Below are positions 21,157 through 40,062 of a stretch of 64,000 nt of DNA, in pieces (the stretch's first letter is position 1; every line of letters starts with the position of its first letter). Origin of the DNA: Exobasidium rhododendri (taxonomy: Eukaryota > Basidiomycota > Exobasidiomycetes > Exobasidiales > Exobasidiaceae); assembly GCA_026210745.1 (NCBI GenBank), contig CP110631.1:3720001-3784000 (forward strand), in the 5' to 3' direction. A model generated the notes under the pieces. It searched no databases. It saw only the letters and a program-made list of their open reading frames with translations, and was not told the origin of the DNA. Position numbers and translations under genes: made by a program.

Positions 21157-22101
21157 GCTTTCTGAATCTGCTACATGGGAGATCGACACCATAAGCTATG
21201 ACGCATAGAACAAAGCAACTTCTTAGTTGAAGCTTGAGCGTGGGTATGAACACGGCATGCCCTTTGCATAATGCCGGAAAAGCAGAATATTGGGCTTGTA
21301 CCACTGACTTCTTTTGGAAGGTCAATCTCTTTTATGTCGCTGGTCTGCACTTTTTCAATTTCCTTGGGAGGAGGTGATCATCACTAAATGACAGGTGCTC
21401 TTGCAAAGCTGCTCCATCACAGTCTGCATCATGATAATAGCATAACATCAAAGCAAAGGGAAAAAGCGCGCGCTCGCTGTCTTGTTGGCTCGTCAGAATT
21501 GCCGCAGTAGGACGCACTTGGGCTCCAACCATACAGCTTTCGATACTTTTTCCGCGCCCCATGCAAACGAAGAATGGGAGGATGCTCTGTGTCAGTTGAA
21601 AGGATCGTTGATGTACGTGTCTACAGTGGCCGCAATTGTCCTGCTTTTTCTGCCTTTGTGCCGCTCCTTGCCCCTCTTCCCCCCTCGGTGGACACTCGCG
21701 TGATTGCTTGCCAGAGAAGTGTCACTCTGTTAATCAGTCAGCGTCTTTCCTTCTCCCTCCAGCCTCCACACTGCCGTCTGTGTCCTGTCCTGCTTATTTT
21801 AGCCTACCTGCTCGATCGGCCATTAAGCAGGAAAGTTACCACAGAATAAGCGCGTTTTTCGTCTCACGACGCCCTCCCCCCCCCTCCACCGCGCCGCTTC
21901 TGCGACGTTCTCCCTCTTGCTTTTCCACTCGTGTCGCGATCTCCGATATTACACCACCCATTCATAGCCGCTCACGCACGGCAACGGACCGTCATATTTC
22001 AGAGGGGAAAGTATCTACGATTCGAGAACAAATACCTAATCCTTTATAGGGTGCTGCATCACAGCACGTCTGTAGCCGTATGCGGCAAAGGGAGGCAAAG
22101 A
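21157..22101. other. Intergenic region tRNA-Lys / PSY2
   Basis: About 950 bp upstream of PSY2, with pyrimidine-rich tracts typical of fungal promoters. The PSY2 frame is open back to 21931 without an ATG. ORFs of 70-140 codons overlap here in all frames and none shows a domain. A 5' UTR intron is possible. Confidence 0.45.
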
Positions 22102-25100
22102 ATGCAGTCCAACGATTCGCCCACGAAAGACAGATCAGATCCATCGACAGCTGTTCCTGATTCAATAAAGAGCCGTGGGGAGGACCACGCAAATGGATCG
22201 CTGAATTCGAATCCCCAAAGTGGTGGTACGGACAGTGTCGTTGCTACCAATAGTACACACGTCAGTCCTTCGCACAAGTCGAGGGATCATCGCGAGACAT
22301 CAGCTGGCAACCGGGATGTCAAGACTCCCACTAAACAGTCATCCGAGAACAATAGCAAAAGAAGAGGATCTACTTCATCGGAGACTCGACAAACATCCAC
22401 CTCACACAAATCACCAAGATCTGCCAAGGACTCATCGCCTTCTTCCTCACAATCTTCCCCCTCCAGTCCTCGCAAATCGCCTTCGCCTTCTAAGCGACAT
22501 AGAGCTAATCACTCGAGAAAGAGTCTCCCGAGCTCACTAGATGCGGCTGGTACAGCGACACAAGTCAGCCTGGCTAACACAGTCTCCGACCCTAGTTCGA
22601 GTCGATCATCTCAGCAAGCATCGACATCACAACTCAGAGGTGACGAAGGTACACCCGAAGGTGATGGTAACGATAATGAAGGATCATACTCATTGGGGGA
22701 AACGGACATGAATAGTGACTCGGTGGAGATTGAAGCATCTCTTTCAGCCTCAAGCTCCAATTCCTCGTCCACCAATGTTAGTGTAGACACAACGGCGGAC
22801 GTGATAGCAGGAAGATTTGCAGACGATGGAGAGAACACGTCGGGTGAAATCTCTCTCTCTTCTACTGGAAATCAACCTCAGTCCCTTTCCGCCACTCTGT
22901 CAAGAGGCGCATTCCATCAGTGCGGCACCGCTAGACGTGTGAAAGTGTATGAGTTGAAAGGAGAGACTTGGGACGATCGAGGGACAGGCTATTGCGCAGG
23001 AGTCTACGATGAGAAACACGATGCGGCTCTACTGGTGGCAAGAGTAGAAGAAGGTTGTCGAAAATTGACAGTCTCACCAAATGGAGTGGGAAATGAAAGC
23101 GACGAAGTAGAGGGGCAGCCTCTGGTGAATGAATCAACAGCAGCAGGGGAAGAGAATGCGGGAATCGAAGGAAAAGAGGATCGAGAACATTTCATGCTCG
23201 TCGTAAGTGAGGATTTGGACAAGGAGGACCTTCTACTGAAGACTAGGGTCGTCAAGGAAGATGTCTATCAACGACAGCAAGATACACTCGTTGTCTGGAC
23301 AGAACCAGATGGCACGGATATGGCCTTATCCTTTCAAGAAGCAGATGGGTGCCATGAAGTGTGGGAGTTTCTGACAGAAGTGCAAAAGCATTTCATCTTG
23401 AATGCTCGTCAAGCCAGTGAAGGTTTGGGACTGGATGATGGAGATGGGGAAGGATTGGCGCCGGGTACCTTGGGCGTTTCATCTGCTGGTATTGCGTCCG
23501 ACGGAGAACTGATCATGTCGGATGGCTCCTCTTTTGCTCTTCCTATCCCTAATATGGACTCGTTGGAAGTGATAGACTTGACGCTTAAGGACGCTGCAAG
23601 CAGAAGTCCTCAAGCGAGAGAAAAGGTGGCAGAATGGATCATCCGAGATGAATACTTGCTCAAGCTCATTCCCGTGTTTCACGACGCCGAAGATCTAGAG
23701 CAGCTAGAAGAGTTGCACCGGCTATGCAATATCATGCACACGATTCGTGAGTACTGGGAGGGAGACGGTATATCGTGGCCGAGCGGGACCGGCGAGCGAG
23801 CTGCTTACACTTTGATCTCCCCCCCCCCCCGCTTTTTTATCTTATCGCCATCCTCTTCTGCCAACCGTTCTGCAGTGATGCTGAATGATAGCGTACTGGT
23901 CGAGCGCATCCTACGAGACGACATCTTCTTGGGCGCGATTGGCATGCTGGAGTACGATCCAGAATTTCCCCGTCTAAAAGCATCGTATCGCAATTATCTC
24001 ATCCATACGACGAAATTTCGTCAAGTGGTAGATATCCACGACGCCTCCATCTTGAGCAAGATCCATCAAACGTATCGACTTCAATATTTGAAAGATGTCG
24101 TCCTCGCCCGCATCTTGGACGACTCGACGTTCGCTATTTTGAATTCGATCATCTTCTATCATCAGGCCGATATTGTCACCTTTTGCACCTCGAGTGAAGT
24201 CTTTCTGACGTCCTTGTTCCAGATCTTTGGCAAGGGAAGGGAAGAAAGTGAAGAGAGGAAAGCGGAGGCCATCATCTTCTTACAGCAGCTTTGTGCTATG
24301 GGCAAGCAGATCCAGCTGCCCGTACGAGTTGCCCTCTATCGCACATTGACAGAATGGGGACTCCTGATCGTGCTGGAGTATGCGCTCTCCAGGACCGAGT
24401 CAAGACTTCGCAATGCTGCTGCAGAAGTCCTCATGACCATCACTGAATACGATGCTACCGGCATTCGAGTGCACGTGTTGGATCAAGTGGAAAAGAAGGC
24501 GACACCCCTCATCACCAAGATGAGTGAGATCTTGCATGAGAACCATGGAGACTTGGGATTAAAGACGCAGATCACCGAATCGCTTCGGATTCTGTTCGAC
24601 TCTGGACCGGATGGAGCCAGTGGAGGCCCCAACGTTGCGCAAACACTGGCAGCAGCGGCAGCGGCATCCAATGACGGAGGCCGTAGTCAAAAGGACGACA
24701 CAGATCGATTCCTGAATTGGTTCTACGACGGTGAAGTCGACCATCTCTTTTCACCACTGAAGAATTTGACGACTTTCAAGGAGTTGATGAGTCAACAGAC
24801 ATCATCGTCCAACTCGACAAAGCATCGCACCAATGTGATTGACATTACCTCGCCTTCTAAATCCGCGCTGTTCAACCATCTATGCGATCTGTTGACTTTC
24901 ATCATAATTCACCATCACTTTCGATCGCAGTACTGGGTCATCTCGTCTGACATCAGTATTCGAGTCGCCACTCTCTTGTTTGCTAGGGAGAAGCATCTTC
25001 GCTTGACGGCACTTCGATTCTTCCGTGCCTGTCTTTCGAAGGGGAACCAGTTCATCAATCGACATTTCTTGAAAATCGAGCTCGTCAGTGCTGTATTGGC

Positions 25101-25941
25101 CGTCGTGGAAGGTGAATCAAAGCGAGATAACTTGGTGACGAGTGCTTGCTTGGACTTCTTCGAGCATATTCGAAAGGAAAATATGAGGGCATTGATTGCC
25201 CATCTCATGGAACGTCATGAAGCAAGGGTGCGTGCTTTGACCGAGCATTCTCATATTGGACACTACTTCCAAGCCCTGATTTTGCAGTGGGAAAAAAATA
25301 TCGAACCGCTCCCGTCTTCGAGTGCCCTTGAAGAAGGAGAGAGCACTTTAGCGTCCGTGTCAGATACAGCTGAGAAGGAAAGGCGTTTACGTGACATTGA
25401 TAGAAGAGGCGGCAATCGAGCAACAATGGATTCCGATGAAGAAAATTACTTTAACGGAGAGGAAGACGACGACGACGACGAAGAGGAGGATGACCGTGAA
25501 CACCATTCCTTCCTTGATCCATCGCTTGGTTCGCAGGCTCTGACAAAATCGAGCACGCCTGGCTCTGGTCTAGTATCCTATCTTGCCGACGAAGAGGGGG
25601 AGGAAGAAGGAGAAGAGCAGCAGAGCATAGATACGAAAGATGAGGATGAAGACAATTTCCTCTCTTCCAAGAAGGAGTCTCCATCTTTGTCGCTCTCCAA
25701 ACGAAAGAAGCGAGAAGCAGAAGAAGATGAGGACGATGATATGATGGGACGATTAGCCAAACGGAAATCTCACACAAACGACGCAGGGGAAGAGGCCGAT
25801 CTCGCTCAAGCAGGTGGCTTCATCAAGGAAGACGACGACCAGCAAAGTGACACCACTTCTCGCCCTCCTGCTGCCTCCAAGCGCTTTTCGATCAACCTCT
25901 CCTTTGATTCCAAAAAGACGGTCAAGAAGGACAAGGAATGA
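22102..25941 (+). CDS. PSY2: Protein phosphatase 4 regulatory subunit 3 (Psy2/SMEK)
   Basis: Proposed exons are 22102-23746 and 23876-25941 (1236 residues). The 129-nt intron has no in-frame stop, so the unspliced frame is open. Splicing restores the family core NIMHTILMLNDSVLVERIL. PP4R3 targets the PP4 catalytic subunit to substrates in DNA-damage recovery and other pathways, mainly in the nucleus. Seen: a long Ser-rich disordered N-terminus (~275 residues, unusual in length); a PH/EVH1-like domain starting ARRVKVYELKGETWDDRGTG and ending near GCHEVWEFLTEVQKHF; the SMK-1 domain (GMLEYDPEFPRLKASYRNYL, HQTYRLQYLKDVVLARILDD); ARM-type repeats; and an acidic, Lys-rich C-terminus ending KKTVKKDKE, with a likely nuclear signal KRKKREAEE. 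The first ATG in frame is used. Confidence 0.94.
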   Translation: MQSNDSPTKDRSDPSTAVPDSIKSRGEDHANGSLNSNPQSGGTDSVVATNSTHVSPSHKSRDHRETSAGNRDVKTPTKQSSENNSKRRGSTSSETRQTSTSHKSPRSAKDSSPSSSQSSPSSPRKSPSPSKRHRANHSRKSLPSSLDAAGTATQVSLANTVSDPSSSRSSQQASTSQLRGDEGTPEGDGNDNEGSYSLGETDMNSDSVEIEASLSASSSNSSSTNVSVDTTADVIAGRFADDGENTSGEISLSSTGNQPQSLSATLSRGAFHQCGTARRVKVYELKGETWDDRGTGYCAGVYDEKHDAALLVARVEEGCRKLTVSPNGVGNESDEVEGQPLVNESTAAGEENAGIEGKEDREHFMLVVSEDLDKEDLLLKTRVVKEDVYQRQQDTLVVWTEPDGTDMALSFQEADGCHEVWEFLTEVQKHFILNARQASEGLGLDDGDGEGLAPGTLGVSSAGIASDGELIMSDGSSFALPIPNMDSLEVIDLTLKDAASRSPQAREKVAEWIIRDEYLLKLIPVFHDAEDLEQLEELHRLCNIMHTIREYWEGDGISWPSGTGERAAYTLISPPPRFFILSPSSSANRSAVMLNDSVLVERILRDDIFLGAIGMLEYDPEFPRLKASYRNYLIHTTKFRQVVDIHDASILSKIHQTYRLQYLKDVVLARILDDSTFAILNSIIFYHQADIVTFCTSSEVFLTSLFQIFGKGREESEERKAEAIIFLQQLCAMGKQIQLPVRVALYRTLTEWGLLIVLEYALSRTESRLRNAAAEVLMTITEYDATGIRVHVLDQVEKKATPLITKMSEILHENHGDLGLKTQITESLRILFDSGPDGASGGPNVAQTLAAAAAASNDGGRSQKDDTDRFLNWFYDGEVDHLFSPLKNLTTFKELMSQQTSSSNSTKHRTNVIDITSPSKSALFNHLCDLLTFIIIHHHFRSQYWVISSDISIRVATLLFAREKHLRLTALRFFRACLSKGNQFINRHFLKIELVSAVLAVVEGESKRDNLVTSACLDFFEHIRKENMRALIAHLMERHEARVRALTEHSHIGHYFQALILQWEKNIEPLPSSSALEEGESTLASVSDTAEKERRLRDIDRRGGNRATMDSDEENYFNGEEDDDDDEEEDDREHHSFLDPSLGSQALTKSSTPGSGLVSYLADEEGEEEGEEQQSIDTKDEDEDNFLSSKKESPSLSLSKRKKREAEEDEDDDMMGRLAKRKSHTNDAGEEADLAQAGGFIKEDDDQQSDTTSRPPAASKRFSINLSFDSKKTVKKDKE

Positions 25942-26433
25942 AAATAACCACTCCTGTACTGCATCGTGCTTCTGCTGCTGTGCTTCCTCCTATACCTCCC
26001 TCCACACCGCTGGTTGTACGCTTTGTATTTTAATAAATGAAAGAGAATGATGATTCACACTCTTGCCGCTTCACTTTTCTCCCCTACCCTCCTGCAATAG
26101 TCAATTCGAAATTCAGCCATCATCAGCGATGTAAGTTGCGTTACCATGGATCAGGGGGGCCCGCGCGTAGCTGGACGCCACGCGGCTCGAAAAGTCAATC
26201 TTGCGCACAGCTGAGTCCCTCGGTACAAAGAAGAGGAGGTGCCGCCTTGCCTTTCCGCTCCTTTCAAAACCTAATCTCTTTCAATTCCTCTCTTTACCAT
26301 TTTGTTCTCCTCACTTGTAGCTTCTCAATACCTTGCCAACCTAAGGTGTACACAGCTTAGCGACGACTTGACAAACACTTAGTAGGTGATTCGTCTTCTT
26401 GTGCAAGGTTGCTTCTACCCTTTCCTGGCTTGC
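25942..26433. other. Intergenic region PSY2 / ORM
   Basis: About 490 bp. An AATAAA at 26032-26037 lies about 90 bp after the PSY2 stop and may be its polyadenylation signal. The remainder is the presumed promoter of the ORMDL gene. No gene seen. Confidence 0.5.
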
Positions 26434-27755
26434 ATGTCTTCTTCCTCTCCAACACCTTCACCCTCGAGTGTCACACCTACAACTTCACCTCAGCTGTCTT
26501 CCACGCATCATCGAGGCTCAAGAAGAGGTATCGCCCAATCTGACGAAGAAGTCGATACATCCTTGAATACCTCCATCTCTTCCACATCTCCACTTAACGA
26601 CAATCTCAAGAGCAATCCTTCCTTCAGCCTTACACCTCCCGCCACTATAAATTCGTCTTTTGCCGAAATGCCAGCAGCACCGATGGGCAACGCTGGAGCT
26701 AGCAGTAGCAGTGCCTTTGCAGGTGGTATGAACGACCTTACCGGAATAGGGGGTGGCAAGAGTGGTTTCAGCATGACAACATCAAAAGTGCCAACGTCGT
26801 CATCGTCGTCATCATCAGCCATCAACCATAAAACCTCTCGAATGCCCCCGTATTTTGGCGATGTAGCTTCGATTGGGGCCACATCTGGAGCTAGAGCTCC
26901 ACCATTAACAATGGGAGACAAGAAAGAGAGGGCAGGTCACCGAAAGCGAAGCTCAAGTATAGTAGTGGTGGAAAAGATCGAGCAGAGTCACGAAGAATTA
27001 CTGGACCAAAGTGCTGGTTTCAATGCAAATGCCGATTGGGTAAACTACAAGGGTGAGTGGGCTGCAATATATGAGGATGCGATAGGCTGGCTGATCGATG
27101 TGGCTCCTAACATTCAGGTGCATGGGTCATTCATGTCGTTTTGATTATGCTGGGCAAGATTCTTGTAGACGTAGTGCCGGGCATGGAACAGGATACAAGT
27201 TGGACGATTGTCAATGTCGGCTACATTGCAGTGAGCAGCGGGGAGAGAATTAAAGATGCCAGAAACAAGTATCTGAATAAGTTCTCCTCCTTCTTCTCTC
27301 TCTTTTCGACATGCTCCAGATCTCTTTTCTAATGTTCCACTACGTCACTGGCACGCCGTTTGAGAGTAACGCGGGCGTCTATGACAAATTGACTTTGTGG
27401 GAGCAGATCGACGAAGGTGCTCAGTATACGCCAGCAAAGAAATGGCTGACAAGTGTGCCCATTGGACTGTCAGTAGCCAGCGCGATATCATTTTCTCTTT
27501 TGGGCTGGCAAATCCGTACTCACGCCTCTCTCCTCCTCTTTTCTCTCTGTCATCAGTTTTTTAATTTCAACGCATTACACTCGATACAATCCCTTTCTTT
27601 TTGGTCTCAACTTTTTCGCCCTCCTCTTTGTGCTGTTTCCCAAGTTACCGATCCTTCATCGACTTCGATTCAAGGTCAAGCCATTCGCTCCTCACTCGTC
27701 TCTTCCACCTACGCCAACACACTCTAGGCCTCCTTCGGCTGCCGGGTTCCGTTGA
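26434..27755 (+). CDS. ORMDL family sphingolipid homeostasis protein (Orm1/Orm2)
   Basis: Proposed exons are 26434-27052, 27118-27230, 27320-27468 and 27557-27755 (359 residues). Junctions are fixed by the conserved ORM core: NYKG|AWVIHVVLIMLGKI, NVGYIA|ISFLMFHYVTGTPF and TSVPIG|LFLISTHYTRYN. The protein sits in the ER membrane and restrains serine palmitoyltransferase, the first step of sphingolipid synthesis. The core from about residue 195 has the family membrane helices and signature blocks TLWEQIDEGAQYTPAKKWL and LFPKLPILHRLRFKV. The ~195-residue Ser/Thr-rich N-terminal extension is far longer than in yeast Orm proteins, where a short N-terminal tail is phosphorylated by Ypk1; regulation through it is inferred. 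The start is the first in-frame ATG. Confidence 0.93.
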
Positions 27756-27967
27756 AGACAAGAAGACCCAAGGGAACGATAAGAGAGTACACTGCATGAT
27801 CGATTCTGGCGCAGATCATTATATTTTTTCTGTGTAGTACTTACGACCAGTCTCTTTCAGCGCATCACCTACCCTGATCATCCCCTTCCTCTCTTTCTTC
27901 CGCCTAGTCATGTGCTTCTATAATTATAATGATGTTGAAAGTCAAACTTTTTTTTTGCAAAAGCGGT

Positions 27968-30814
27968 CTACGCCATCTCTACATCACCTGACAAGGCCAC
28001 CGCTTTGTCGCTATCCTCTGCGTCCAACAAGGGTAGTTCACTCTGCGATTCACTGTAGATGCTACTGAACTTAGGATATGAACGTTTGTATAGCGCTAGT
28101 GCGACCGTGTCCACTTGGGATAGGGAAGGCCCGTCAAAGTGAGCCTTGAAGTAGCCGTGAGTTCCGAGAGATTCCTGAATATGGCCCACTCGCCCGTATT
28201 TTGTCTTCAACTCCAAGGGGGCGTAGTAGCGAACGTCCTCTGGATTGAAGAACATGAACCGGATCGTGCTTGTCTTCTTATGTATCTTGTAGGGATGGCC
28301 TGTCAAGACGATTCTTTTGGCTACAATTCTCGTTGGATCTGCATCTAAGAGACTTCCCATTCCAACCAAGTGCGGCATTTGATTGGCTCCTATACCCCTC
28401 TGATCGTAGCCTTCTTCACCATCCTGCCTCCTTTCCTTCAAGAGGACAGCGGAAACATTGGACCCTCCGAATGTGACTGGTCCAAAGATGGTAGCTACGG
28501 ATACTATACCTGTGCCGCCTTTCAGGTACCTTTCAAACTTATGAACATTGTTTGAACCACTCTTGCCGTTGTTTCCTATATCGTGTTGTGAATAGATGGG
28601 ATTCACCCGCAATCTTCTTGGTCCTAGACAAAGGACGAGTGGATCTTTCGACTTGATCACTTCTTCGTACTCTGTATTCCTGGAAATGGTGAAATTGAGA
28701 ACACTCTTCTTATGCTCATGTCGCAGTAAGCCGAAGAGAACGAAAGGCACTCGATCGTTGACCTTGCCTTCTGCATCTGCTTTCGACGGGACTACCTTGT
28801 GAGCTCTAGCCCGAATCGCTGCTTCTATGGGCACATTTCGAATCCAGACACAGACTCGCACGCCCGGATTCACCCCTTCTTCCAACGCACTCGCTTCCAC
28901 TCTTCTCCTTGTCTTTTTAAAGTCGTCAAACTGAAAGATTCGAGCGTATTCTGTAGGGAGATCTTCGTAAGGATCCCATGGACTCGTTCGGAATGATTTC
29001 AAGCCGCGATAACGAGCAAATCGCACTCGAGCGGCTATCTCCAAGGGTGTGTCAACTTCGTCTGGAAAGGAGCGATCTACTTCCTCTTCCTTGCGTCTCA
29101 ACCTTTCCGTCTCCATCTCCGCCTTGTATTCCGCCAATTCTCTCGCTTCCGCTTCTTCGTCATAATCATTGCCATCCTCCTCCTGATCACTATCGATATC
29201 CTTTGCCTCTGTTTCACCGTTGAGTAGATCTTGCTCATCACCTATCTCCATGACGCTGCTCCCCTCTTCTTGTCCTCCTTCACTGTCTTCGTCCACCTCG
29301 TCAAAGTCTTCCATCTCTTTGATCCAATTAGCATCATAGCGCAGATCTTTCTTCTTCGTCTTGTCCTTGGTGATACTCTTTGGGGTAGTGCCGGGTAAAG
29401 CAGGTGGAAGATCGGCGATTTGCTTCGTCCTGTTCACCTCCCCTTGCTCCAGCTCTTCCTGCGTGGGCCAAGTCTGTTCGTTTTCTAAATCGTTGACTGA
29501 ATTCTCACTAATAAGTTCATCGGCAAGATCGTCATCATGCTCGTCCAATAAATTATCTACTTCATCCTGCTTCCCATCTTCTTCTCCCTCTTCCAATCTC
29601 ATCTCTACATCCTTCGCATCACTCTTCTTCGCCTTTTCCTTTCTCCTGTTGGTTGGTGCCGCCATGATCTTTTCCACCTGAAAGTCACCAAAGTCAGGCA
29701 AGTGAACCAATCTGTTGGCCGAGAGCGGGGCTCCTCTGGCCCACCCCTTTACTTTGAGTGTTCCCTCTTCGCCATCATCTGTATTGGGAGTCCATTCTGC
29801 CTCTTCTGATATCAGCCAAGCTCTGAAGTCCCGCCAAGCGACTCTTCTAGGACTACTTGTGGCCATTGTCCTCAGTAAAGCACTCTTTTCACTCTGTTCA
29901 TCTAGTGCATATACCTTCTCTACCTCTGGAGCAAAGTACTTTGTGAAGCTGAGAAGCGATTTTCGAATCTCTGTCGTCGCCTTTGATCGCTTCGATCCCT
30001 CTCCATTAGAAAGGGTTGGCGTACCTGCCATCACAGTCGGCAGCCCCTGCGCTTGGAGTGTTCGCATGGCCATCTCTCCCCAAGATCCCGGTTCGATGGA
30101 CGAATTGGATGATAGCAAAAGGAGGACAAAATCGGCCGCCTTGCAAGCATCCAACAGGGGATATAGAGCACCATAAGGGATAGGGTGCAATTGCAGCGTC
30201 GTTTTATGTCGAGTAAGGTCTAATTCTACGAAAATTTGACCATTACTTCGAGCATCTTCATAGCTCTTTCCTTCAACCGCTCTTACACCACCTTCTTCGC
30301 CTTCATCCTGCAGTTGTTTGATTGCGTCCCAGCTGTCGACATCTTGCGTGAGAGTACAAACAACAACGATTCGAGGGGCTCCGCCGGAAGAACTGCTCGA
30401 GATTCCTTTCCCCAGCCCTGTTCCGCTGTTTATATGTAACGTTAGAGCGTCCTTTACGTCTGTCGAGCTCCCATTGGTGCCTTGAAAGACTCGATTCGCT
30501 TGGACCAGCGCGGCTCGTTTTTGCATTTGTTGTTGCTTGGCAAAGTTCCGCCGAGTCTGAGCACTTCCAGCAGCATTATGCAAAGACAGGGGTGAGGACT
30601 TGTGGGACGAGGCCTTGGATGTCGTTGACTCTTGTCGACCTGAAGAGAAGAGGAACACTGGTGTGAGTAGGTGCTCGTTTCTAGCATACGCTCTACCTAT
30701 CGTTCCCCAAGATTTACCTTTGGCCGCCTGTTTTAGAGTACCTTTGGATGCGTGTCGCGATTTGAATGTTTTGTTTTTTTGCTTTAGGGTCGATCGGTGA
30801 TGATGCCCCGACAT
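27968..30814 (-). CDS. TSR1: Pre-rRNA processing / 40S assembly factor Tsr1
   Basis: Proposed exons are 30814-30718 and 30639-27968 (922 residues). The 78-nt intron is divisible by three and stop-free; splicing restores LKQAAKGRQE in the conserved N-terminus (HRSTLKQKNKTFKSRHASKG). Tsr1 is a GTPase-like protein without GTPase activity that joins late pre-40S particles. Seen: the N-terminal signature, a BMS1/TSR1-like translation-factor fold, a highly acidic middle (about residues 400-560), and the C-terminal block YRGLKSFRTSPWDPYEDLP with FGPVTFG and FFNPEDVRYYAPLELKTKYG, characteristic of the family. Divergent from the ATR gene with 378 bp between starts. Confidence 0.93.
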   Translation of the reverse strand: MSGHHHRSTLKQKNKTFKSRHASKGTLKQAAKGKSWGTIGRAYARNEHLLTPVFLFSSGRQESTTSKASSHKSSPLSLHNAAGSAQTRRNFAKQQQMQKRAALVQANRVFQGTNGSSTDVKDALTLHINSGTGLGKGISSSSSGGAPRIVVVCTLTQDVDSWDAIKQLQDEGEEGGVRAVEGKSYEDARSNGQIFVELDLTRHKTTLQLHPIPYGALYPLLDACKAADFVLLLLSSNSSIEPGSWGEMAMRTLQAQGLPTVMAGTPTLSNGEGSKRSKATTEIRKSLLSFTKYFAPEVEKVYALDEQSEKSALLRTMATSSPRRVAWRDFRAWLISEEAEWTPNTDDGEEGTLKVKGWARGAPLSANRLVHLPDFGDFQVEKIMAAPTNRRKEKAKKSDAKDVEMRLEEGEEDGKQDEVDNLLDEHDDDLADELISENSVNDLENEQTWPTQEELEQGEVNRTKQIADLPPALPGTTPKSITKDKTKKKDLRYDANWIKEMEDFDEVDEDSEGGQEEGSSVMEIGDEQDLLNGETEAKDIDSDQEEDGNDYDEEAEARELAEYKAEMETERLRRKEEEVDRSFPDEVDTPLEIAARVRFARYRGLKSFRTSPWDPYEDLPTEYARIFQFDDFKKTRRRVEASALEEGVNPGVRVCVWIRNVPIEAAIRARAHKVVPSKADAEGKVNDRVPFVLFGLLRHEHKKSVLNFTISRNTEYEEVIKSKDPLVLCLGPRRLRVNPIYSQHDIGNNGKSGSNNVHKFERYLKGGTGIVSVATIFGPVTFGGSNVSAVLLKERRQDGEEGYDQRGIGANQMPHLVGMGSLLDADPTRIVAKRIVLTGHPYKIHKKTSTIRFMFFNPEDVRYYAPLELKTKYGRVGHIQESLGTHGYFKAHFDGPSLSQVDTVALALYKRSYPKFSSIYSESQSELPLLDAEDSDKAVALSGDVEMA

Positions 30815-31192
30815 GATGAAGACGACGTACAGCTACACTCTTCGGGGACAAGAACAGATGCTGCACTTGATACAAAGGCTGACTTCCAGTGGGTTTGTCT
30901 CGACGATGTACCTTTTAGTCTCAAGTACCAAGCAGATCTTGCCGCTCCCCCCTTCCAAGAAAAGCAAAAAAAATTATGATACACGTGGTGCACGAGAGCA
31001 ACACCACGAACGTTTATAGGAAGACGCGCTCATTTATATGTTCACACTCCTTCGCGACGTAAAATTCATTAGCATCCGTTGCATCGATACTGAACCACTC
31101 TCTCATCGCCTCTTGCTCGTCTGCGGCAGTATCGATGAAAGCCAAAACCCAATAGCGGAAGGGTCATTGTTCTAATCTCATGCTGGGAAGCC
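30815..31192. promoter_or_regulatory. Divergent TSR1/ATR intergenic promoter region
   Basis: 378 bp separating two start codons that face away from each other, so it must hold both promoters. I could not identify a specific binding site. Confidence 0.5.
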
Positions 31193-39951
<8,759 letters not shown>

Positions 39952-40062
39952 GCTGCTAGTGCTTGCTCTCACGAGACGGAATGAGATGCAGACTGGAGGA
40001 AACGGGCAAGCGCCTCCTGTTTGAGACAACGCCAACGACAGCGACAGCGCGAGCGAGCAAGC

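Noticed and set aside
21482-22049. Several 70-140-codon ORFs upstream of PSY2
   Set aside because: They overlap in all frames within a pyrimidine-rich region, lack domains, and are probably promoter or 5' UTR sequence.
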